Source: Pseudomonas guineae
Lineage (GTDB): Bacteria; Pseudomonadota; Gammaproteobacteria; Pseudomonadales; Pseudomonadaceae
DNA: 64,000 nt
Assembly (NCBI RefSeq): GCF_900113745.1
Contig: NZ_FOQL01000004.1
Coordinates: 62,001-126,000 of the forward strand
Reading direction: 5' to 3'
The position numbers and the translations under genes were made by a program. Shown piece after piece: positions 19,326 through 27,842 of this stretch. Under the pieces are notes generated by a model, which saw only the letters and a program-made list of their open reading frames with translations, had not been told where the DNA came from and made no database searches. Every line of letters starts with the position of its first letter. The stretch's first letter is position 1.

Positions 19326-20093
19326 TTAGGCGAAATAGGTGACCCAGAAGTAATAGGCAGTCATGCCGCTGCCTACCGCGATCACCAGCGCGCGCAGCAA
19401 GTTGGCGGGTAAACGTTGGCCCAGCGCGCCGCCGACATAACCGCCGACTGTGGCCCCCACCAGCAAAATCACCAGCTCATACCAACTAACCCGGCCAGCG
19501 ATGATGAAGGTGGCGGTGGCCACGCTGTAGATCACCGCTGAAATCAGGTTCTTCAGCGCGTTGGAGCGTGCCAGCGGGTGGCCTTCGATGGAGAACGCCG
19601 CCAATTGCAGGATGCCCATGCCGGCGCCGAAGTAGCCGCCGTAAATTGACACGCCGACATGCGCCGCCAATGACAGCGGGCTGTGCGGTGGTTGCGCCGC
19701 GCCGCCGCGGCGCGCGGCCAGCCAACGGCTGAGCCAGGGGCTAGCGGCAAATAGCGCGGTAGCGAGCAGCAGCAGCCAAGGAATCAGCTTGGCAAATACC
19801 GCATCGCCGCTTACCAGCAGTAGCAAACCGCCGAGCAGACCACCCGCCAGTCCCGCTATCAGCAAGGGCACTAAATAACCGCCCAAGGGCCGCAGTGAGG
19901 CCCGCGCCGCCCAGGCGCCAGCCAGGCTGGCTGGCCACAGCGCCACGGCATTGGTGGCGTTAGCCGTGACCGGCGGCAGGCCAGCGGCGAGCAATGCTGG
20001 GAAGGAGAAGAACGTGCCGCCGCCGGCCAGAGCATTCATCCCGCCGGCGGCAAAACCGGCAAGCACCAATAGCAGAATATCGGACACAGGCAT
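19326..20093 (-). CDS. TauE/SafE family membrane transporter
   Basis: This anion exporter family member (255 residues from the ATG at 20091-20093) has about eight membrane segments in two repeats. The first repeat holds GFAAGGMNALAGGGTFFSFPAL and the second GGYFGAGMGILQLAAFSI; both are the glycine-rich TauE/SafE signature. Substrates of relatives include sulfite and other sulfur-containing or organic anions; the substrate here is not readable. A GTG at 20108 could add five residues, with no clear ribosome site for either. Confidence 0.88.
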   Translation of the reverse strand: MPVSDILLLVLAGFAAGGMNALAGGGTFFSFPALLAAGLPPVTANATNAVALWPASLAGAWAARASLRPLGGYLVPLLIAGLAGGLLGGLLLLVSGDAVFAKLIPWLLLLATALFAASPWLSRWLAARRGGAAQPPHSPLSLAAHVGVSIYGGYFGAGMGILQLAAFSIEGHPLARSNALKNLISAVIYSVATATFIIAGRVSWYELVILLVGATVGGYVGGALGQRLPANLLRALVIAVGSGMTAYYFWVTYFA

Positions 20094-20175
20094 GGCAATC
20101 GCTCGCACAAAAAAGGTGCAGCATACCCAGGCCTGGGGTGTTCGGCCATGTCGATCAAGGTATTAGAGGGGCGAC

Positions 20176-20823
20176 TCAGCTGAGTTTGTGCAGGACATAG
20201 AGGCGCAGCATGGCCAGACCGGGGATGAAGTCACGGTGGCCGCTGATGCCGAAGCCTGCATTGATAAACTCACGTTCGATTTGCGCCCGTGCGTGAACCT
20301 GACCGTTGCGCCGGTTGAGGGGTGGTTGGCGTGCGGCTTCGAGGTTGCCATCGACCCAGACTGAAACGATCACGCAGTCACGCGTAACCCGGTTGAATTC
20401 GCGCAGCAGAGCCAGCCGGCGTTGTGGTTCGTCGACCTGATGCAGGTAGTGCATGCAGAAAATACAGTCCACCGCATTGGGTCCCAGATCAATCGCAAAC
20501 GCGGAAGTTTGCAGAGGGTGAACCCGGCTGGCGAGGCCCGGCGCAAGCCCTGCCATTGCGGCTGCCAGGCGCTCGGTATTGGCCTCGGCGGCAATCACCA
20601 CTCGACTATTACTGGTGTGCAGTAAGGGCCAGAAACCGTCGGCGCCGCAGGGTAGGTCGAGCACCAGGCTGGGTTCGTCCGCTAATTTTAGGGCGCTACT
20701 GATCAGTTGCTGGGCGCGCCACTGTGCCGTGCGCCTGACAAGGCGGCTCAGCATGCGCCTGGCGGACGGTTGGCCCGCCCCGGCGTTTGGTAGGCGCGGC
20801 GAACTGTGCGGGTGGCTCGACAT
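20176..20823 (-). CDS. Class I SAM-dependent methyltransferase
   Basis: The 215-residue protein has a Rossmann methyltransferase core. Motif I is degenerate but visible as LVLDLPCGADGFWPLL, the acidic motif II is VVIAAEANTERL, and motif IV/V is DCIFCMHYLHQV. The basic N-terminus (RRMLSRLVRRTAQWRAQQL) could associate with RNA, DNA or membrane. It is third in an operon with the beta-propeller and LTA-synthase-like genes, 33 bases after the latter, so an envelope-related substrate is possible. No specific substrate can be read. Confidence 0.8.
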   Translation of the reverse strand: MSSHPHSSPRLPNAGAGQPSARRMLSRLVRRTAQWRAQQLISSALKLADEPSLVLDLPCGADGFWPLLHTSNSRVVIAAEANTERLAAAMAGLAPGLASRVHPLQTSAFAIDLGPNAVDCIFCMHYLHQVDEPQRRLALLREFNRVTRDCVIVSVWVDGNLEAARQPPLNRRNGQVHARAQIEREFINAGFGISGHRDFIPGLAMLRLYVLHKLS

Positions 20824-20856
20824 AGGGCTGTCCGGGTTATCTCGATCACGGCTGCG

Positions 20857-22944
20857 TTATGGGCTGTTTTGTGCGGCGGTTTGGCGGGTGTTGGGTTGCG
20901 TATCGCCGACCCCCGCGGTGTTGCTTAACAGGCTCTGGGTGGCGACCTGTAAAAAGGCCTGCAGGCGCGGCAGCAGATGATCTTGCAGCGAGGCGTTGTC
21001 GGTGGGCTGTATGCCTGCGTTCTCATGCAGCTTGTAGTCATACAAGCGCGGCGCGCCGTCACGAGCCTGGATCAGCAGGTTGCTGCCGGAAACCAGAGCG
21101 ACGGTTTGATCGCTGCCGGAGGGCTTGATCACGCCAATGCCCGGGTCCGCCGGGTCCAGCGCCAACAGGTCACGGCCCCAGCATTGCTGCTGCACCGGGC
21201 CGTCAAGCCGGCCCATGATGGTGGGGACGATGTCCAGCTGAGTGCCGGCAATGTCATTGCGGGTGCCGAATTGTTCTTGAACCCCGGGGGCAATCACCAG
21301 CAGTGGCACATGGAAGCGGTACAGGTCGATGTCGCTGAGCTGCTCGGGGCTGCCAAAACCATGGTCGCCGACGATCACGAACATCGTGTCTTTGAAGTAG
21401 GGGGCTTTACGCGCCTTCTCGAAAAACTGGCCCAGGGCCCAGTCCGAATAGCGCATGGCCGTGAGGTGTTCGTCGTTGGAGCCGAAACCGCTAACCGGCT
21501 CTACCGGCAGTGGGTCGGGCAGGGCGTAAGGCGTGTGGTTGGACAGGGTTTGCAATAGGGCATAAAACGGCCGCTGGCGGTCCAGCTTGCGCAGCTCTTG
21601 GTCGGCGCGGTCAAACATGTCCTGGTCGGAAACGCCCCAGGTTGGGTCGGAAAACACCGGGTCGACATAGTCGTTGCGGCCAATGAAGTGGCTCATGCCC
21701 TGGTTGCCGAAGAAGCCCTTCTGGTTATCCCAGCCAAAGTCGCCGTTGTACACATAGAGGTCGTCATAGCCGCGATCACCCAACAACTGCGGCAGCCCGG
21801 AGAAATCATGGGAGCCTTCCGGGCTCTGCATCAGGTACTCGAAGCCTGGCAGGTTGGGGAAGCAGGCCATGGTGGCAAACATGCCTTGATGGGTGTGGGT
21901 GCCGTTGGAGAAGTAACGGGTGAACAACAGGCCTTCCTGGGTCAGGCGATCGAAGTTGGGTGTGACGTTGCCTTGTCCGCCGAGCGCGCCGACATAGTGG
22001 CCGGCGAAGCTTTCCATCAGGATCACCACCACATTGCGCACTGGCAGTTGCAGTTGGGGCTTTGGCGTGCTGATCCTGCGGATCGCCGCCTCGTTGCTGT
22101 CGATCAGCAGATCCTGCGGGGTCAGCAGCATCTGCCGCACCAGCGCTTGGGCTTCGTCTGCGGGCAGGCTGGCTTTCCATTGGTTATCACGGTGATCGGA
22201 CCAGCGTGCTTTACCGGCATCGACCAGGGTCAGGGTACCGTTAAGCCCGAGTTGGTTGGCGAATACCGATTCGGTGGTGCTGGCATCGCCCCAGCGCAGC
22301 GGCGGGCCCTGGCGCAGGGTGCCACGCGCTGATACTACGGCCAGCAGCAGGCACAGGGTGAACACGCTGATGCGCCAATACCAGCGCTCGCCCGCCATCG
22401 CGGTGAGGCTTGGGTCGGCCGGCGGTGCTAAGCGATGTATCGCTTGCAGGGCTTTGAACAGCAGCCAGCTGGCCAGTACCCAGGCAATCAGATAACGACC
22501 GACCGGGAAACCATGCCAGAGCATGCTCACCACGGTGGTCGGGTCTTCGCCGAGGTACTGAAACACCAGCGCATTAAGGCGCTGATGAAATTCGCGATAA
22601 AAGTCCAGCTCCAGCACGCCGAGAAACAGGGTGAGGCTGGCCGCCACGCTGAGCCAGATCAGCTGCCAGGTGCGAGCGGCCATTAGGCGCCGGCTGCCCA
22701 TTACCAGGAGCAGCGGAGCCAGAACAAAAACTACAACGCGCAGGTCAAAACGCAGACCATTAGCGAACGCTTCGAGCAGGTCGCTGACGGTGGTTTCACC
22801 TATTAGCTCATGGTTATAAACCAGCAGCGCCACGCGCAGCAGGCTGTACAGCAGCATCAACAGCAGACCGCTCAGTGCAGTGAACAGCAGGTGTTGGCGC
22901 AAGCCGTTGCGGCCTGATGGGGAGCGGGTAGACGTGGCGGGCAT
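20857..22944 (-). CDS. LTA-synthase-like phosphotransferase (sulfatase fold)
   Basis: This inner-membrane enzyme has a periplasmic alkaline-phosphatase-fold domain. The ATG at 22942-22944 follows an AGGAAA site and gives 695 residues. Five membrane helices (about 20-215) come first. The catalytic domain starts NVVVILMESFAGHYVGALG (metal-binding Glu). NGTHTHQGMFA should hold the nucleophilic Thr, and VGDHGFG is the conserved DHG metal site. In Firmicutes LtaS polymerises glycerol phosphate; Gram-negative relatives such as OpgB transfer phosphoglycerol to periplasmic glucans. The substrate here is unknown. The start lies three bases after the stop of the beta-propeller gene, so the two are coupled. 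Confidence 0.9.
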   Translation of the reverse strand: MPATSTRSPSGRNGLRQHLLFTALSGLLLMLLYSLLRVALLVYNHELIGETTVSDLLEAFANGLRFDLRVVVFVLAPLLLVMGSRRLMAARTWQLIWLSVAASLTLFLGVLELDFYREFHQRLNALVFQYLGEDPTTVVSMLWHGFPVGRYLIAWVLASWLLFKALQAIHRLAPPADPSLTAMAGERWYWRISVFTLCLLLAVVSARGTLRQGPPLRWGDASTTESVFANQLGLNGTLTLVDAGKARWSDHRDNQWKASLPADEAQALVRQMLLTPQDLLIDSNEAAIRRISTPKPQLQLPVRNVVVILMESFAGHYVGALGGQGNVTPNFDRLTQEGLLFTRYFSNGTHTHQGMFATMACFPNLPGFEYLMQSPEGSHDFSGLPQLLGDRGYDDLYVYNGDFGWDNQKGFFGNQGMSHFIGRNDYVDPVFSDPTWGVSDQDMFDRADQELRKLDRQRPFYALLQTLSNHTPYALPDPLPVEPVSGFGSNDEHLTAMRYSDWALGQFFEKARKAPYFKDTMFVIVGDHGFGSPEQLSDIDLYRFHVPLLVIAPGVQEQFGTRNDIAGTQLDIVPTIMGRLDGPVQQQCWGRDLLALDPADPGIGVIKPSGSDQTVALVSGSNLLIQARDGAPRLYDYKLHENAGIQPTDNASLQDHLLPRLQAFLQVATQSLLSNTAGVGDTQPNTRQTAAQNSP

Positions 22945-22947
22945 CAA

Positions 22948-23874
22948 TCAATTTCCTGTCGGGTTGCGTTGCAGGCTCAGCACGCGATTGCGGCCTTGTT
23001 CGGCGAGTAGGTAATGACCAGGGCGGGTCTCGATCAGGCTTTGTGCCGAGCGCAGGTGCGACAGCACCGTGTGCAGTTGGCCGTCTGGGGTCAGCCGTAA
23101 CAGGCGCGCCATGTGCGTAGCATCTTCGGTAATCCACAGGCCTTCACTATTACACAGCAAAAAGCCGGGTTGATTCAGCCCCGACAGGACCACGCTATCG
23201 TGGCCTTCAGCATGCAACTGCGAGACTGTGCCGTTTTTCTTCTCGCTGTAGAACAAGCGGCCATCAGGACAGGCGCTAATCGCTTCGGCTTGATCCAGGC
23301 CGGAGCGCAGCACCACGGTAGTGTCGTTGCTCGGGTCGTAGCGCAGCAGGCGACCATTGCCATGACGGTCTTCGATGGCATAGAGGTACTGGCCATCATT
23401 GGCCAGCCCTTCGACATTGCTGCCCGCGAACAGTTCGACGGTGCGCTCTGGGGTGCGCCAGAGTACAGCCTCATCGCCTTGCTCCTGGCTAAACACCACG
23501 CCACCGCGGAAGCTGGCCATGCCGTCGGGCTTGGACAAACCGGCCTCGACCGGCTCAAGGCTGCCGTCGGCGCTGTAGCGCAAAATTCGACCCTCGCCGC
23601 TTTGCAGCTCTTCGCTGAGCAGCAGGCTGCCCTCTGCATCCAGGGCAATCGCACTGACCTTTTCGATGCCGGTTAGGAAGGCCTCATATCGCCAGCCCGT
23701 TTCGGCCACGGGTGGATACAGATGACGCCAGCCCATATACGCGAGTGTGGCGAGCAGCGCGACCATCAACAGTTGCGCCAACAGCAGCCAGCCACGTTTG
23801 TCGCTCGGGTTGACCGCATTGAGCAGGCCGGCGGGCGCGGGCAAAGGCTTGTTGGCTAATGAAGTGGGCAGCAT
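22948..23874 (-). CDS. Membrane-anchored SMP-30/NHL-type beta-propeller protein
   Basis: The 308-residue protein has a short cytoplasmic N-terminus, one membrane helix (about 30-50, LLAQLLMVALLATLAYMGW) and a periplasmic domain of about 255 residues. The domain shows repeats of the form 'EGLANDGQYLYAIEDR', 'AISACPDGRLFYSE', 'LLRYDPSND', typical of six-bladed SMP-30/NHL propellers. It is the first gene of the operon and its stop abuts the LTA-synthase-like start. It could be a lactonase-like enzyme or a ligand-binding partner for that enzyme. The first ATG, at 23872-23874, was chosen over a TTG two codons upstream. Confidence 0.82.
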   Translation of the reverse strand: MLPTSLANKPLPAPAGLLNAVNPSDKRGWLLLAQLLMVALLATLAYMGWRHLYPPVAETGWRYEAFLTGIEKVSAIALDAEGSLLLSEELQSGEGRILRYSADGSLEPVEAGLSKPDGMASFRGGVVFSQEQGDEAVLWRTPERTVELFAGSNVEGLANDGQYLYAIEDRHGNGRLLRYDPSNDTTVVLRSGLDQAEAISACPDGRLFYSEKKNGTVSQLHAEGHDSVVLSGLNQPGFLLCNSEGLWITEDATHMARLLRLTPDGQLHTVLSHLRSAQSLIETRPGHYLLAEQGRNRVLSLQRNPTGN

Positions 23875-23942
23875 GGGCAATATCCATCTTTAGGCAGTGC
23901 TGCATCCTAGAAGTCGGACGTTCAATTCCATGTCAAAAGAAT

Positions 23943-23958
23943 GTGAAAAATTCGTGAG
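23943..23958 (-). promoter_or_regulatory. ColR-like box facing the beta-propeller/LTA-synthase operon
   Basis: Read on the minus strand, CTCACGAATTTTTCAC matches the Pseudomonas ColR consensus as I recall it (YYNASNNYTTTTTCAC) at 15 of 16 positions. It sits about 70 bases before the first gene of the operon. Confidence 0.45.
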
Positions 23959-24029
23959 TCTTGGGCAATTCATAGGGCGGCGCTGACGCAGTGACGGCGG
24001 GCTGAGTATTGAAACAGCGTGACGATCAC

Positions 24030-24045
24030 CCAACAGTTTTTTCAC
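24030..24045 (+). promoter_or_regulatory. ColR-like box upstream of the EptA-type gene
   Basis: CCAACAGTTTTTTCAC matches the recalled ColR consensus (YYNASNNYTTTTTCAC) at all positions. It sits 72 bases upstream of the GTG start. ColR is known to control phosphoethanolamine transferase genes in other pseudomonads, which fits the downstream gene. Confidence 0.55.
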
Positions 24046-24117
24046 ATCTACCCGACAGGCATTTCACATGCGCCTGAGTAAATTTGCGCAAGTTTAGTCG
24101 TCTTCTTCAGGTGTCTT

Positions 24118-25791
24118 GTGCGCGAATCTATTCTTAAACGTGTGGCCGTCAGCCGTAACGTACTGACCATGCTGGTTGCCTTGTGGCTGATGCTGACCAT
24201 GAACCTGCCGTTCTGGCGCAGCGTCTGGCAGGGCGTGGGCGGCATGAGCAATGACAGCCCACTGTTCCTACTCAGCCTGCCGCTGTTTGTCTGGATCTGG
24301 CTGTATGTACTGCTCAGCCTGCTGGCCTGGGGGCGGCTGACCAAGCCGGTGCTGGGCGGGCTGGTGCTGGTGTCGGCCGGTGCCAGTTACTTTATGAACT
24401 GTTACGGCATCGTCATCGACTACAACATGCTCACCAACATGCTGCAGACCGATGTGGCCGAAGCCACTGAACTGCTCAACGGTCGCCTGCTGCTTTGGCT
24501 TTTGTTGCTGGGCGTGCTGCCTGCGCTGTTGATCAGTCGTATGCCGACTCGGCCCCTCACATGGCGGCGAGAGCTGGCCGGCAAGCTGGGTAGCATGGCC
24601 GTGCTGTTGGGGGTATTTGCCGTGTTGGTGATGAGCCAGTACCAGCCGTATGCCTCACTGATTCGTAACCACCGCGAGGTGCGCCTGATGTTGGTGCCGT
24701 CGAATGTGGTCGGGGCCGTGCACGGCTATCTGAAGCGCGAGTTGGCCGCGCCGGCCGTACTGGAAGTAGTCGGTGCCGATGCCCATCGCATCAGCGCAGT
24801 CAGCACCCAGCACCGGCCGCGCGTCACCCTCTTGGTGGTGGGCGAAACGGCCCGTGCGGCGAACTTCTCGCTTAACGGTTATGCGCGCCCGACCAACCCA
24901 GAGCTGGCTAAGCGCGATGTGATCAACTACCCGCAAGCTTCTTCCTGCGGTACCGCCACGGCAGTGTCCGTGCCTTGCATGTTCCAGGACCTCGGCCGGG
25001 CGGATTACAAAGATTCGATGGCCGGCAATCGCGAAGGCATGCTTGATGTGTTGCAGCGTGCCGGCGTGGATGTGCTGTGGCGTGATAACAACTCCGGCTG
25101 TAAAGGCGCTTGTGATCGGGTGCCCAACGAGGATGTTTCACACCTCAACCTTGCGCAGTTCTGCGCTGATGGCGAATGCCACGACGAGGCATTGCTGCAC
25201 AACTTGCAGGCGTACCTGGACGGCCTGACCCGTGACACCGTGGTGGTGCTGCATATGAAGGGCAGCCACGGCCCAGCGTATTACAAGCGCTACCCTGCCG
25301 CGTTTGAGCGCTTCACCCCAGTGTGCAAAGAGGTGCAGCTTGATCGCTGCGATACCGCCAGCATCGTCAATGCCTACGACAACAGCCTGCTCTACACCGA
25401 CCATGTGCTGGCCGCCACCATCGACCTGCTGCGCAGCAATGCGGCGCGTTTGGACACCGCCATGCTCTATATGTCGGACCACGGCGAATCTCTTGGTGAG
25501 CACGGCATGTACCTGCATGGTGTGCCCTACGCCATGGCGCCGAGTGAGCAAACCCATGTGCCCATGGTGCTGTGGTTCTCCGACGGCATGCAGCGCAGCA
25601 GCGGCATCTCAGCCGATTGCCTGCGCCAGCAGGCGGGCCAGCCGGTGTCGCAAGACAATCTGTTCCACTCGGTGATCGGCCTGATGGGCGTGCGTACCTC
25701 GGTCTATCAACCGCAGCTGGATATCTTCCGTGGTTGCATGCCCGCCACTGTGGCCCAGCAGGTTGAGCGCAGTGAGCTGCGTGTTGATTAA
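24118..25791 (+). CDS. eptA: Phosphoethanolamine-lipid A transferase (EptA type)
   Basis: The enzyme moves phosphoethanolamine from phosphatidylethanolamine to lipid A, lowering the negative charge of the outer membrane and giving polymyxin tolerance. The GTG at 24118 gives 557 residues, the normal EptA length. Five membrane helices occupy the first 190 residues. In the periplasmic domain, GETARAANFSLNGYARP holds Glu243 (zinc) and the nucleophile Thr244. SDHGESLGEHGMYLHG supplies further zinc ligands, and several Cys pairs expected to form disulfides are present (ASSCGTATAVSVPC, GCKGAC). A ColR-like box lies upstream. A COG4705 membrane protein follows 33 bases on. Confidence 0.93.
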   Translation: MRESILKRVAVSRNVLTMLVALWLMLTMNLPFWRSVWQGVGGMSNDSPLFLLSLPLFVWIWLYVLLSLLAWGRLTKPVLGGLVLVSAGASYFMNCYGIVIDYNMLTNMLQTDVAEATELLNGRLLLWLLLLGVLPALLISRMPTRPLTWRRELAGKLGSMAVLLGVFAVLVMSQYQPYASLIRNHREVRLMLVPSNVVGAVHGYLKRELAAPAVLEVVGADAHRISAVSTQHRPRVTLLVVGETARAANFSLNGYARPTNPELAKRDVINYPQASSCGTATAVSVPCMFQDLGRADYKDSMAGNREGMLDVLQRAGVDVLWRDNNSGCKGACDRVPNEDVSHLNLAQFCADGECHDEALLHNLQAYLDGLTRDTVVVLHMKGSHGPAYYKRYPAAFERFTPVCKEVQLDRCDTASIVNAYDNSLLYTDHVLAATIDLLRSNAARLDTAMLYMSDHGESLGEHGMYLHGVPYAMAPSEQTHVPMVLWFSDGMQRSSGISADCLRQQAGQPVSQDNLFHSVIGLMGVRTSVYQPQLDIFRGCMPATVAQQVERSELRVD

Positions 25792-25824
25792 CCCATTACA
25801 GCCAGATACGTGAGAGGTGATGTG

Positions 25825-26604
25825 ATGCATGCAGCTCAGGCTGAAGAGATTGCGCTGAATAAAGTGCCGGCGGTGACGCTGGTGTTCTGGTTAATCAAGA
25901 TTCTGTCCACCACAGTGGGTGAGACCGGTGCCGACTTTCTCATTTTCAAGCTGCATGTCGGCCTGCCCGTGACCACGCTGATTATGGGCGCGCTATTGCT
26001 GCTGGTTATGGCATTACAGCTGCGTCGCGCCCGTTACGAGCCTTGGGCGTACTGGTTATGCGTGGTGCAGGTGAGCATCTTTGGCACGCTGCTGACTGAC
26101 AGTCTGGTCGACACCTATGGGGTGGCGCTGACCACCACCACGGCGTTTTTTAGTGTGGCGTTGGCGCTGACATTTTGGCTCTGGTATGCCTGCGAGCGGA
26201 GCCTGTCGATCCGCACCATATATCGGGGTCGACGTGAATATTTCTACTGGCTGGCCATTCTGATGACCTTTGCCTTGGGCACGGCGGCAGGCGACTGGGT
26301 GGCTGAGGAAATGCGCTTGGGCTATGCCGTGTCCGCGTTGTTGTTCTTGGCGGCGATTGGGCTGGTAGGCGTGGCGCATTACCTGTTCAAACTCGCCTCT
26401 GTGCCGAGTTTCTGGATGGCTTACATCCTCACTCGGCCGTTTGGTGCGTCCTGCGGTGACTGGCTGTCGCACTCGGTGGCTAAAGGCGGATTAGGCCTTG
26501 GCGTGGTCGGCACCAGCGACGTGTTTACGGTGATTATTGTCGGCCTGGTGGCGTTGCTAACTTGGCAACAGCATCGCGTGCCGCTGGCTATAACTCCACG
26601 CTAA
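25825..26604 (+). CDS. COG4705-type multi-spanning membrane protein of unknown function
   Basis: The 259-residue protein has about seven or eight membrane helices. The ATG at 25825 follows GAGAGGTGA. Four related motifs recur along the chain: TTVGETGADFL, GTLLTDSLVDTYG, GTAAGDWVAEEMRLG and GASCGDWLSHSVAKGG. Each places a small-residue pair and an acidic residue at the start of a helix, suggesting a four-fold duplicated transporter-like fold. I recognise the family as COG4705, with no known function. It is 33 bases downstream of eptA and likely co-transcribed, so it may belong to the same envelope stress response. Confidence 0.8.
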   Translation: MHAAQAEEIALNKVPAVTLVFWLIKILSTTVGETGADFLIFKLHVGLPVTTLIMGALLLLVMALQLRRARYEPWAYWLCVVQVSIFGTLLTDSLVDTYGVALTTTTAFFSVALALTFWLWYACERSLSIRTIYRGRREYFYWLAILMTFALGTAAGDWVAEEMRLGYAVSALLFLAAIGLVGVAHYLFKLASVPSFWMAYILTRPFGASCGDWLSHSVAKGGLGLGVVGTSDVFTVIIVGLVALLTWQQHRVPLAITPR

Positions 26605-26646
26605 TGGCTGCTCGTGCGCCGGAGTGTGCAGGCCATGGCGTGCGGT

Positions 26647-27771
26647 TTACTTCGTCGCTTTGAGCACCACAAATTTCGGCGTGGCCGCGATCTGTTCGAC
26701 GCCGCGGAACAGGCGTTTCAGTTTGGCGTGGTAGCCCAGGTGCCTGTTGCCGACTATCCACAGTTCGCCGCCGGTCACTAGGGCGGCACGGGCCTGCTGG
26801 AACATACGCCAGGCGAGGAAGTCACCGACCACTTGCTGTTGGTGGAAGGGCGGGTTGCACAACACCAGGTCTAGCGAATCCGCAGCCTGTTCAGCCAGGC
26901 CATCGCCTGCACGGATCGCTACCGGGCGTTCGCCGAGGGCCGCCTGCCAGTTTTCTGCGGCAGACTGCACGGCCATATAGGACTCATCCACCAGCGTCAG
27001 TTCAGCTTGCGGGCTGCCCAAGGCGTAGGCGATAGCGAGGACGCCATTGCCGCAACCGAGATCGGCCACGCGCAGGCGGCTGAGGTGCTTGGGCAAGTGC
27101 GGGAGAAACGCGCGGGTGCCGATATCCAGGTCTTCGCGGCAGAACAGATTGGCATGGTTGCGCAGCTCAATCGCCGGATTATCCAAGCGGTAGGCCGTGG
27201 GGTAGGGCGATACCGGCGCGGGCCTGGCTGCTGGCGTGGCGAACAGTAGACGGGCTTTTTTCACTGCCAGTGAGGCCTGCACCGGGCCGATGTAACGCTC
27301 CAGCAGATCACCCGCCGCACGTGGTAGGTGTTTGACCATGGCCGCGGCAATCACCTGCGCGCCAGGGGCGAGCTGGCCGTGCAGGCGAATCAGTTGCTCC
27401 TCCAGCAGCGCCAAGGTTTTCGGCACGCGGATCAACACCCGATCAAACGGCCCTTGCGCACACTCACTGCTCGGAACAAAGCGCACGGCATCCGCATGTA
27501 ACTGGTTGCGCTGCAGGTTGACCTGTAAACCGAGGTGGCCGAGGTGCGAGTCGCCGCTGCTGGTGACGTCTGCTCGGCCGGCCAGACTGGCCGCCAGCGC
27601 GCCGAAACTGTCATTCAGTACCAATACGCGCGCCGCGTCAGGTAGCCCGTGTTCATGCACATGGTTAAGCAGGTATTCGTCGGCGGCGTCAAACGCCTGC
27701 AGCGGCTCATGCGGTTGGTCGGGTTGGCGAATCAGGTCGAGCTGGGCGAAAGGCGTAACAAATATAGGCAT
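26647..27771 (-). CDS. rlmG: 23S rRNA (guanine-N2)-methyltransferase RlmG
   Basis: RlmG methylates G1835 of 23S rRNA. The 374-residue length is normal for the family. It has the two-domain plan of RlmG/RsmC: a degenerate N-terminal methyltransferase fold (about 1-180) and an active C-terminal one. The latter shows RVADLGCGNGVLAIAYAL (SAM motif I) and DLVLCNPPFHQQ, the NPPF catalytic motif of N2-guanine methylases. The N-terminus DAADEYLLNHV is family-typical. It is divergent from fpr with a 71-base gap. Confidence 0.92.
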   Translation of the reverse strand: MPIFVTPFAQLDLIRQPDQPHEPLQAFDAADEYLLNHVHEHGLPDAARVLVLNDSFGALAASLAGRADVTSSGDSHLGHLGLQVNLQRNQLHADAVRFVPSSECAQGPFDRVLIRVPKTLALLEEQLIRLHGQLAPGAQVIAAAMVKHLPRAAGDLLERYIGPVQASLAVKKARLLFATPAARPAPVSPYPTAYRLDNPAIELRNHANLFCREDLDIGTRAFLPHLPKHLSRLRVADLGCGNGVLAIAYALGSPQAELTLVDESYMAVQSAAENWQAALGERPVAIRAGDGLAEQAADSLDLVLCNPPFHQQQVVGDFLAWRMFQQARAALVTGGELWIVGNRHLGYHAKLKRLFRGVEQIAATPKFVVLKATK

Positions 27772-27842
27772 ATAGGCTGCTGGTGTTTGTTCGAGTCGGT
27801 TTGCGGGACACTGGGCTGACGTGTCACCGGAGTGGAGCCAGT

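Noticed and set aside
20126..20137. Perfect 12-base palindrome CCCAGGCCTGGG as an operator
   Set aside because: It has no loop or supporting half-sites and lies between tandem genes. GC-rich palindromes of this size are expected by chance.
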